Positions 48,353-58,046 of a stretch of 64,000 nt of DNA are shown in pieces. The position numbers and the translations under genes are program-made. The DNA is taken from contig JALJCS010000009.1 in NCBI GenBank assembly GCA_023055355.1, forward strand, positions 47,150,501 to 47,214,500. The letters are read 5' to 3'. Every line of letters begins with the position of its first letter. Within the stretch, counting starts at the first letter, position 1. The notes under the pieces were generated by a model. It saw only the letters and a program-made list of their open reading frames with translations. It ran no database searches and was not told the origin of the DNA. This stretch comes from Agelaius tricolor (Eukaryota; Chordata; Aves; Passeriformes; Icteridae).

Positions 48353-50330
48353 AACAGCACTGATTGCAAAATGAGGTAGGATAAAATTTTAAGGCCAAAG
48401 TAGATCACCTCTCTAAACGCCTGTGCCCATCACAGCAAACACAACATTGCACAGGAATAACTTCTCATTTTGCCTTTCACATTCAATATTTTCATGGAAA
48501 GTGTCTAAGACCGTAATTAATTCTGAAAAGCAGACAAATGCAATGAGCATGCATCTGATCCTATAAAAATCAAATGGGATATTCCCCTCTTGGTAACAGG
48601 ATTTTGGTAAAAATCCTGATAGTTCTTAACAGGGTTTAAGTAGGTTTAACAGGTTCTTAATAGGTTTAAGTAGGAAGGTTTTTAATATTGGAAATTATAT
48701 TATTTTTGTGGTCTTTTTATGCTATGATTTTTATTCCCAAAATACACATTGTGTTAAAAATAACAGTTTTATAATGATCTTGAAAACTGTTAAACTCACC
48801 AGAGTTAGGAAGGCAAGAAAGGAAATTAATATATGAAATAATTATGCTTCTCAAAGATGAAACTTTCCCCAACTAAATGGAAAAACATCAGTTACTGCAC
48901 ATCTATGCCTAACACGGCCCTAGTGACTGCAAAGTAAATTTTGACACATCTTAATAATTTAAGTTATTGAAACTCTGGGAGTGTAAACTATTCACAACAC
49001 TGTATTCAGAAAGGGGTTATTTATATATTTAGTTTCATGTGCAGAGTTAAAATGAGAGTCAGGAGAATCATAAATAAAATTACAGGTGAGAGATGTAAGG
49101 AAAGAGTCCATTTCAGAAGCACAGTACATCTGTAAATCATCATTAATGAAGTATCTTGTAGATTCATTGGTCAACCCTTGTCTAAATTAAAATAAATATC
49201 ATTATCATGGAAGAAGTACTGGTGGTTATAGAGCTAATGCATATTTTGGACTGAGATGTAAGCAGCAATTAATTTATGTATTTAGAACAAAATGTACTGA
49301 ACTATTTTGTGTCTGTTTTCACAAATTCCATAGCCAGTTCTATGTGATTATTAATAAAATGAAGGATAATTATTGCAGTACAGCAAACACCTTAGCAAAA
49401 TCCACCTCTTTCTGTTAGCAGGTTCAGTATCCAGTCACCAAGGAAAAATAGTTCTGCAGCACTTTAGGAACCAAATTTGTACAGGGAAGTCAAAATGGAG
49501 TTGTGGGAAATGAAAATTGATTTTTTTTTCGCCACATAAGAGTTTGTCATAAAATGTTAACATTCTTCACTAAACCAACTCCAAACAGTTGGCATTTTTA
49601 AAAACAGAGCTGGGAATGTTTTTCCTGTGTGAAAAAGACCAAAGGGATATTTTGTGTTTTGTCCTGATTTGATATCAGGACAAAGTGTTTCAATAATGGA
49701 ATTTCCTGTGTGATGAAAACCCTGGGTATCTGTCAGTTCTTTTTAGAAAATCTGAAGAATTTCACAGAATAATACATGGAAGGAAATATTGATGAAGAAA
49801 ATCCAGCTGTTCTGCTTGTACCAGCAGGAAGCTCAGCCTGAGGGCTCTAAACTCCCTTTTTCTGCAGACTAGACATAGAGGAATACATTTTTAATGCAGT
49901 GTTCAATCTCAGGAGCCAGAATAGATTTTTTTTTCAAGACACTGAGAAATATTTCCTGTAGACCCTTGGTTTTAACTGCAATTAGTTTCTTAAAGTCCCT
50001 TTCTTTGTACAGCTAGCACGTCTCTGAAAGATTAATTGGTTAATAATTTGATACCTAATTATTTGCAAATTCGTTTTATATTTTTTAAGAACTTCTGTGT
50101 CTTTGGAGGAGATATTCTGAACTGTGAAATAGTATCATGATGATCTTATTACTAATTTGACAATATTCTGACTGGAAATGAATCACAATAGTGAGTAATA
50201 AGGACTTTCAACTAATTTAAAATGTTGATTTGCAATTCACTTGAATTTAATCAGAGGAAAAGCTAATGATTTCCAGAAAGAGACTTGTAAAATTTACTAT
50301 CTCTTATCTAGGTTTTCCTAACAGTAAGAT
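48353..50330. other. Non-coding single-copy stretch
   Basis: No gene recognised. A small tandem duplication lies at 48622-48674, and an 8-bp-stem hairpin (GTCCTGAT-TTGAT-ATCAGGAC) at about 49662-49682. The rest is AT-rich DNA without visible structure. Confidence 0.5.
48622..48674 (+). repeat. Short imperfect direct repeat, period 31 bp
   Basis: GTTCTTAACAGGGTTTAAGT plus AGG (48622-48644) recurs as GTTCTTAATAGGTTTAAGTA plus GG (48653-48674), with TTTAACAG between. The copies differ by one base change and one deletion. It is a local duplication with no evident function. Confidence 0.8.
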
Positions 50331-50408
50331 ATCATAGACTCATAGAATGGTTTGGGTTGAAAGGGGTCTTAAAGATTATCTCATTCCAACCCTCTGCCAT
50401 GAGGGATT
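50331..50408 (-). mobile_element. CR1 LINE terminal 3' fragment, reverse orientation
   Basis: The plus strand reads ATCATAGACTCATAGAATGG, TTTGGGTTGAAAGGGGTCTT, AAAGATTATCTCATTCCAAC and CCTCTGCCATGAGGG before similarity ends. Two terminal octamers (in reverse) and the well-kept GGTTTGGGTTGAAAGG make this one of the better-preserved short tails in the window. Confidence 0.93.
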
Positions 50409-53400
50409 GCTGTGTCACTTGATTTTACTGCATTTCAACCAGTAAAAAGTTGGATTTAACCATATTTCCATGCACTGCCTATGAAGTGCTGTGCTAAATG
50501 AAAAGAGTATTTTGCAGTTTTAGCCTAAAAATTCTCTCACCAGGATGTTTGCTGGAGAAATGCTCCCTGCTTTCTCTACAGTGCGCAGCTGATTTTACAG
50601 ACCACTGCCTTTTGTGTAGTGGGGGGTGTTTGAGAAAATATTGCCAAATAAAATAAAGGCAATGGGAGGGCAGAATGGCTTCTGTGATGAAGTGTGCAAA
50701 GGAAAACAGAGATGAAGAGTAAAGTGTACTGACTATGCCTTTTTGCAATGAAAAGCAAGAGCTGATATAAATATTTGTCTTTTTTCTTGGAATCAGGGCC
50801 TTGTTAATTTATTTTTTGTTAGGATAGAATAAGGATTATTCTATTCTTGTCATAGATAAATGAAACCTTTTAATAGTACTGATGGCAGTTAATGATGGAT
50901 TTTTTATAGGCAATGTCAAAAGCCTGAGCCATTTGCATTAAAATCAACCAGCTCTCCGTTTTGGAACAGTAATCTTCTGTTCCATATCTTAATTTAATTG
51001 CAGTTTTGGACTCTAGACTGATCCTGTGCTCATCTGTGAAAACCCTTTCCTCTTCTTTCTAAGATTTTCTGCTCACCTTGAAATAGGTGGAGGGAAAAAA
51101 TAGATGTGCTCACTGAAAACTCATGGCCTGGGGAGCAAAAAGGGCCATTCCAGAGCCTGGAAGTTTTCGAAGATACTCAGTGGGGTTGTACTGAACCATT
51201 TGTGACACCACACCTTCAGGAGCTCCATCCTAAAGAGAGGGGACATTGATTGTCAGCAGCACATGGAGAGATGACTATGAACTATGCAGGGAGTGGGTGC
51301 AGCTGCTTTTCAGGTGACTGATCACACCCTGTTCTTCCCATATCCAAATCACGTGCATGTCTCCATCAAGTTGTTCTGGTCCAAGCTGTGTTTTTAACCC
51401 CATTCTTGCTTACTCTTAAAATTCTTGCTGGTTTGTCCATTGACTGTGCTCAAGCACTTCAATTTATGCTTTCCAAGCATTTTGGAGCATGGAAGGTTCT
51501 ATTGAGTTCAGCTTTTCCTTATAACCCTCCAGAAAATCCCTACTCTACCCATCATTTAGGTGAGGGAGGTGGTGAATACAATGGAAAAATTTCAAATAGC
51601 TAAGTTAGAAATAGACTGATGGTGAACTGAGCAGGATATTAATGTAGGGAAAATATGATATAATATCTCACTTTAGGTAGGTTTGCAGTGGAAGATGAAG
51701 TGACTTGAGTGTTTGTGACTACTGTGAATTACTCTTAAATTCTCCTCTTAGCATTTGGCAGAACAGACTGGAAGATTAAGATCAGGTAGTAAGAGATATT
51801 TTGCTGGTTTTGCTCCAGACAATATTGACATATTACAATGAGAATTGAGATGGACCTTCACAATGTTAAATGCAAACCATAAAAAGCTTTTGACACCTCT
51901 GTAGTTTATAAAATACTGAACTAGAAGCATTACTCTGCAATAAAGAGTTTTAAATGAGTGGGGCTTAGGGTTCTCTCAAAGATTATGCTTTCCTTTGTGA
52001 CTGGTCAAATTCCTTCTGGAAATTAGATTAATTAAAAGTGGCATCTCAAATAGTTTTAGACCCCTTTTTGAATGTTTTCAAAACAGCCCTGAAATAACAA
52101 CTTATCATATACTGTTCTTTCCTGTGCATGAAGTCATCTTATTTGCAAAAGCCAGGTTAGATTTTAATAAATGCTTTCTCCTGTTAATGAATAACACATG
52201 TTCTTTTATGTATGTGCTCAGTATGTGAAAGGAGTTTTCACCTCCTTTTTGATACAAAAGTCTGGTAGAAAATTTAAGTCAGTGAATTCAGATTTTTTTC
52301 AGGAGCTCTTTGGATTGTTGAAATATTGTAAGTTTGATATGTAGAACTTTATATAAGTTTTATACTTCTAGTCACTGTGTAGATACTCACATACTTTAAA
52401 ATTTATTCATGTATTACAGTTTATGCATTTATTCAATGGCAATAGTCTGTGCTAAAATTCATCATTACCATTGCAGAGGGAAGTACTCGAAAGCCAGGAA
52501 AACACCAGCAGCAGGGATGCCTGTTTGGATGGCTGCATTAAGGTACAGCTGGAGATAATGGAATCACCACAAAATCCAAGGAAATCATTAGCTTGACACC
52601 AGGATTTGGGTTATATCCATTGTCCTCACTTCTTGTGGGAAATGCCAGCCAGTAATGGAATGGAAAGCAAAGCACACCAGTCTGGTTCAGCATGTTACAA
52701 GTTGCAAGCTACTTTATTTCTGCAAAGTTTGTGGTTTCACAGAGCTTTTAGGATATTGAGCTTTACTGTGAGCTTTACTGTGTTTTAATTTTATTAAGAT
52801 GCCTGGCTTAAAAAAAAGAAAGTTAAAATGTGCTTTGAGGTCAGCAGGAAGTGTGAAAGGCTATTAACCTTAATATTAAATGAATGATTTGCTTTCTAGA
52901 AGCTGAGCATTGCTCTGGTTTTCACCTCAAACATTTTAATTTGCATCCCATGAGGAGAATTGGAGTGGCCCATCATTTAAATTAATACAATTATTAAAAT
53001 AAATAAATGTAAGTTAACCTAAATATTGACCAAGTATTTACTGTCCTGTTCCTCCTAGCTGGCAAAATCTGATTATTAACACACAGCTGCTGCATTTTAA
53101 GGTGTGACCTCAGTAACTTCCAGAGTTTTTCCAATTAAAGTTTAACTGAAAGAGAAAGATGAAGTTTACAGATGATAAGCATTGAATTTTATTTCCACAA
53201 ATGCTACTGAAGAAAAATTTGCACTTTTTATTGCAAGCCTTAATCCTCAGCTGCAGTGACCCTGATTGCTTGAATTCAGAATTTTGATGTTCAGGGAGGA
53301 AATCTTTGCCATAAGTCTAAGTGGTTTGAGAAGGGAGTCCCAGGTTTTCAGTATTTCATCTGTTTGTCTCTTTGAAGTTATATCTTCGGTTTTGTTTTCT

Positions 53401-54480
53401 GTTTTTAAATAGAATGCACTAATAACAGAAATTAAATGTTTTTGAGAATGATATACTAAGAATTAAAGAGGAATATAGGAAACCCAGTTCTTCTAAGTGA
53501 GAAAATCTGTTTTTAGAAAAATACGTGCTTGAATTATTTTTTACATTGAATTAGCTAATTATGATCCCAGTCTTCTGTGTCACACGGCTCCTTTCTGCGG
53601 ACATGTGCAATAACAGAGCAGTGATTGCCATAAGCCCAACATTTATGTCAAAAACCTTTGGATAATCTTCCAAAAAAGCAGGTGTTCACCAAACCTGATG
53701 TTTGGGAAGTAAAATAATTGCACAAGCTGAAGAAAGGTAAGAGTGCATGAAAGCAAAGGTTTGCATCAGCTCAACTCAGCAGTGCAAGGAATTCCTGCTT
53801 AAACCTACAGGAATGAAAAATTAGGTTCTGTCCTTTATTAGGACAAGACTGGTAGGCCTCAAACCTCACTGTAATGTATGGGAGGACCTACCACAGTATG
53901 AAATTCATTTTAATTGCAAACATACTATTTCCTCCTACTATTCCCTGCTTCGTGTGCATGTATAAAATGTGAAAACCATAAGAATGAAAAGGTAAAGATT
54001 TTCTACCTGATAATGTTTTCTTCCCCCTTTTTATGGTTTGTAATTTTTCAAACAAATATTTATTGATCTGTCCAAGAACTGCACTTACTGATGAAACCTT
54101 TACAGTTTAAATACTGACTAACTTTCCTGTTAGAAGCACTTGTGGAAGAAGTCAGCTCCCAACCTATAATGTTCTAAAATGTGACTTTATGTGTGGTGCT
54201 CAAAGACATAAAACCTCTTGAACATCATAATCAAGGCATGTATCTCATAATATTTCTCAAGGAATTTTTCATGGGTAACATAGCCAGGGAGATGCTCTGG
54301 CATTTGGATATTTTGTAGTCTCCTTACTGCTGCTGTCTGAGCCAGGGCCTCAACTAGATTCTCATACATCCCAAACCAGTGACCTCATCTTCAGGCTATA
54401 GTGTGTGAGCACATTTTCCCTCTCAGTTCTCCCCACAAAAACCTTGTGCAAGCAGATATGTCTCTACAAATGTTGTTTTG
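50409..54480. other. Long non-coding single-copy stretch
   Basis: About 4 kb without a supportable gene or mobile element. A 12-bp tandem pair GAGCTTTACTGT lies at 52758-52781. The region 53540-53720 is evenly composed and contains ACACGG, TGCGGACATG, TAATTATGATCC and AATAATTGCAC; it looks like conserved non-coding DNA but no alignment supports this. Small ORFs are chance-like. Confidence 0.5.
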
Positions 54481-54605
54481 GCTTGGATGAAGCAGCGCAT
54501 TTCAATGAAATTTCATTTAGCTGAGAATGTTTCGACCCGCTCTAATTACAGGCCTGTGTTTTAAGCTGGTTACGGCTTTGCCAAACATTAATGGGTTGAA
54601 ATGGG
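54481..54605. promoter_or_regulatory. Candidate cis-regulatory element with a 14-bp perfect palindrome
   Basis: The block holds the perfect palindrome AATGAAATTTCATT (54504-54517), a homeodomain-type TAATTA (54543-54548), a second ATTAATGGG site and four CpGs (GCGC, TCGA, CCGC, ACGG) within 80 bp in otherwise CpG-poor DNA. No repeat or coding signal overlaps. This combination is common in conserved enhancers; the call is an inference from composition only. Confidence 0.22.
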
Positions 54606-56097
54606 CTGAAACTTTCCATGATTGTTCTCTGCCTTAGGCTGAGTCTTTTGAAGGCAGAGGTTTAACCATTTTGTAGGTCAGAAAAACTGGGGCTGTTCCA
54701 CCAATGTTCAAGGATACCTCTGGGGTTTGCAGGAGGACCTTCAAATTTGACAGGGAGAAGACCTGATGCACTGAAATGTCTTTTGCAATTCTCAAGGAAA
54801 TTCTTTTGAGTTCAGCCCTTGGTAGTGCACATCTGTAAGGCAGCAGAACTTGTAGAACACTTAGCTGATAATTTTGTTCAGTTTTGTTTTGCCTCAGCAC
54901 TGATCAAACTCAGCCTCCACAGAGCTGCCTCATGGGCTGGAGTGCAAAGGATGATGCTTTGCCCCCTTGTCCTGGGAGATCAGGGAAATGACAACTTGTA
55001 TCACTTCCTTTTGCTGAATGGTGTAGGAAAAAATTTCTCTTCAAAATTCTGAAAATAGAAACTCAATTGAAATTGAGCTGTCATAGCTCATGGACAAGGA
55101 ATTCTCCAGAGAGTCATTGTTTTATCAGTAGAACACTGTCTCAGAGAAAGGAGCTTTTTCTTCCTTCTCTACTTTCTGCTGTGACCACAACTCAGTGTCC
55201 TGTGGTGGATTGAGTCATCCCAGACTGTACTCTTAAGTATCAATAAAGTGAGATTGCAGCACACTTTGTGCAGCAAGATTTTAATCTTCTGCCCTCTTCA
55301 CCCCTTCTTTTAAGATTATGAAAGAGTTTTAATGAGGAAATGCTTGACATTTAAAATTACTCAGCCTAAGAGAAGAAAAAAGTTATTGATGTGTCTTCAA
55401 TATTTATTATAACAAGTGACTTTTGTTCACGAGCACAGGATCAGGAAGCTGCATTTAGTAAAATGTTTAACTAACATTTTGAACATTACCATGAACCATG
55501 TAATTCATTCACAGAAAGTGAAAGAACATTCAGATCTCCCTGGGGCACTGCTTTACCAAAATAAAGGGTAAACTACTACTTCCCTAAGTTACATTTAGGC
55601 GTCCTACTCCAGTTAGGACTTTCAGGAATCCACTTGTCAGAGGCAGCATTTCACCTGCAGCTCTGAAATCCTGACAGATGAGCCCCCAGTTTCTCATTTC
55701 CCAGAACCCCAATAAAATCTTTCTGAGGTAATGACTCATAAAATGCCTTACACCAGTCTCAGTAATGAACTATTTTTTTTGCTTTCTGTGGCCATTCATT
55801 TCAGCTTCACAAAACATCTTTTTTTGCACTTTGCACAGGGCTGCTTGTCCGGTTATGTCAGGGAGCTCCAGACAGGAAAAATCCCTGCTGGCAGCAGGCC
55901 ACAGTGCTGGGGAAGACTGGTTGTGGCTCTGTCTGCACCAGGATTTTGCCAGGCTGGCCTTTTACATGAGGGGAACCAGGAGAAGCTGGCTTGGTTGTGG
56001 AGACTGAAGCTGATCTGCTGCAGTCTCGTTCTTGCGTGGATGAAGGACCAGCTTGGGGTCAGGCAGGCAAATAAATTCATTTAATAGGCTCATGAAG
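54606..56097. other. Non-coding stretch with one exon-like ORF
   Basis: No gene can be called with confidence. A 16-bp dyad CTCAATT-GA-AATTGAG lies at 55062-55077. From 55839 to 56084 an open stretch of 82 codons follows an acceptor-like T-rich tract ending in CAG, and an AATAAA hexamer (56070-56075) sits just before its stop. This ends directly against the CR1 at 56098. I recognise no protein in it. Confidence 0.45.
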
Positions 56098-56288
56098 TCA
56101 TAGAATCATAGAGTGGTCTGGGTTTAAAGGGACCTTAAAGATTCTTTAGTTCCACTCCCTGCCATGGCAGGGACACCTGCCACTGTCCCAGGTGGCTCCA
56201 AGCCTGTCCAGCCTGGCCTTGGACACTTCAGGGATCCAGGGGAAACCACAGCTCCTCTGGGCATGCTGTGCCAGGGCCTTACTATCCT
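56098..56288 (-). mobile_element. CR1 LINE 3' fragment (about 190 bp), reverse orientation
   Basis: The plus strand reads GTCATAGAATCATAGAGTGG, TCTGGGTTTAAAGGGACCTT, AAAGATTCTTTAGTTCCACT, CCCTGCCATGGCAGGGACAC, GCCTGTCCAGCCTGGCCTTG and GGGCATGCTGTGCCAGGGCC. All landmarks of the CR1 tail are present in the right order, with both terminal octamers. It is among the least diverged copies here. Confidence 0.94.
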
Positions 56289-57054
56289 GAAACTAGAGCA
56301 AATCTGATATTTTTCATACGTATTTCCTCACTGAGCATCTAGCATCTCTGGAATTGTCTTTTTATGTGTGAAAATTTCAATTTTCTTTTTCTATTCTCCA
56401 GTGGAAAAATTGAAAAACAGCTGAATATTTTGGATTGACTGCTTGGACTGGAAGTGGGTCAGTCTGATATCAATCTGTATCACCTGCTGTACATATGATG
56501 ATAGTGAAGAATAAAAGTCTCTACTATTTCCCCATGCGGAGTGGGCAAAATAGTAGAGACTATCCCATCTCTTCTATCCTCTGCTCTTTTTATTTTTTCC
56601 TTGTGAATTTTGACACCTCTTCATGCCAGCATTTCTCTTCTGGATTCTGGTAGGTGCTAACTATCAGGATTTCAACAACTGCCCTCTGTCTAGGCTTTCA
56701 TTCTGCTTCTCTTGCCCAGCTCTGGTTCATGTATGTCCTCACATCTTAGCACAATTTTCACAGTGAAGCTCTGCCAAGATCACACATTTGTGTTGAACCA
56801 AGCAGCACATTGGCTTGCAGGCTGCTAAAAGTCTGGGTATAATTCACCCAAAGTACTTTTCATTTACCTCTTTTTTAAAATAGTCTGAAGTATTTGGAAT
56901 TTGTTGTCTTTTAAGATTTTATAGATCATGCATTCAGAACAATAAAATGTGCTTATTTATTACTCTATCCCACAACTGAAACACATTTTCAGGTTATGAT
57001 TTATCTCCTTAGAAAGGTGCCCCCTGCATCACTAATCCTGAGTGAGGTGAGGAA
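56289..57054. other. Non-coding stretch around a strong hairpin
   Basis: No gene or repeat family recognised. It contains the 46-nt hairpin at 56516-56561. The remaining sequence is AT-rich and pyrimidine-rich at 56560-56700. Confidence 0.5.
56516..56561. other. 46-nt near-perfect hairpin
   Basis: The left arm AGTCTCTACTATTT (56516-56529) is matched perfectly by AAATAGTAGAGACT (56548-56561). An internal CCCA/TGGG stem (56531-56534 with 56542-56545) continues after a small bulge, with the 7-nt loop TGCGGAG. So 18 base pairs form in 46 nt. It overlaps no recognised repeat. Total length is short for a canonical miRNA precursor (about 60 nt or more), but the stem is far longer than usual chance dyads. 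A templated-inversion mutation or a tiny palindromic element are alternatives. Confidence 0.88.
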
Positions 57055-57572
57055 TGTGCTGACACAGGACATGGAGAAGGTTGAGATACTGAATTGGTTC
57101 TTCACACCAGTTTTTACTACCAGGATTGGAATTCATCAATCCCAGGCCCTAAAGACCAGGGGATAATTTGTAGGAAGAAAAATCTACCTTTGGTGGAAAG
57201 TGACCTGGTCAGGGAGCACTTAAGGAAGCTGGACAAATGTAAATCCAGGGCCCTGACAGGATGTACCCATAAGTACTGGGGGACCTCACTGATGTCATCA
57301 TGAAACTGCACTTGGCAGCCTTTGCGTTATTGAATTTGAATTATTGGTGGCTGGAGGAAATGGAGGAGAACCAGTGTCATTCCTCTCTTCATTGAGGGCA
57401 AGGAGGACCTAGGGAACAGCAGCATCACCTCAGTCCCTGGAAGGGTAATGGAGTAATTCATCCTGGAAGCCATTTGCATCACAGGAAGGACAGGAAAGTC
57501 ATGAGTGGTCAGCATGAATTCACCACGGGGATGTCATGCTTGACAGACCTGATAATCTTCCATGACAAAATG
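57055..57572 (+). pseudogene. Decayed CR1 ORF2 fragment (N-terminal reverse-transcriptase region)
   Basis: About 515 bp correspond to the linker and first part of the reverse-transcriptase domain of CR1 ORF2. Landmarks in translation include a WFFTPVFTT-like stretch near 57090-57120, the segment REHLRKLDKCKSRAL near 57213-57258 (the region ahead of the GPDG-type motif, here degraded), and, in another frame, SGQHEFTTGMSCLTDLIIFH near 57500-57560, matching the family QHGF-SCLTNLI segment. In-frame stops (for example just after 57303) and frame changes show it is dead. The endonuclease, catalytic palm motifs and 3' tail are missing, so it is an internal fragment of an old copy. Confidence 0.87.
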
Positions 57573-57933
57573 CCTGGCTTGCTGTTTCTCTTTCCTTCTG
57601 CCCTCTGCTTCCATTTCCTTCCACGTATAGATATTTTTCATGCTCACTGTATCCCCTGAATCACTTTTTTTTCCTGCTCTGTCTCCCAATTAGCTCCATT
57701 CCTTCAAAGCCAAGTAATTACTTTGTACCATATTCTTCATTTTTCCCCACAGCATTGGAATATGCAATCCAAACTATTCCTTGGCTCTTGTTTAACAAAT
57801 GGAGACTTCTTATTTCTTCCAATTTGTTCCTACTAATCATTCCTTTTAACAGTCTTTTGACAATAGATCCAGCCAAAAAAAAGAAAAACTGCTTTAATCT
57901 TTGTACTCCACAAACTATCCCCCTATTTATGGT
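57573..57933. other. Non-CR1 filler between two CR1 pieces
   Basis: About 360 bp of pyrimidine-rich, AT-rich sequence showing no CR1 similarity. It separates the reverse-transcriptase fragment from a 3'-region fragment that in an intact CR1 would be well over 1 kb further downstream. It may be unrelated host sequence between two insertions or an insertion replacing a deleted part. Confidence 0.55.
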
Positions 57934-58046
57934 GATTGCAAGGCTGAGGGAGCTGGGGGGGCTCAGCCTGGAGAGAAAGAGGCTCAGGGGGGACCTTCTC
58001 CCTCTCCAGAACTCCCCGACAGGAGGATTCAGCCAGGAAAGGGTCA
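57934..58046 (+). mobile_element. CR1 LINE fragment (region just 3' of ORF2)
   Basis: GCAAGGCTGAGGGAGCTGGG, GGGGCTCAGCCTGGAGAGAA, AGAGGCTCAGGGGGGACCTT, CTCCCTCTCCAGAACTCCCC and GACAGGAGGATTCAGCCAGG form the CR1 block after ORF2 and are well preserved. The CR1 3' terminus is absent. Same orientation as the reverse-transcriptase fragment at 57055, but its lower divergence suggests a different and younger copy. Confidence 0.88.
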
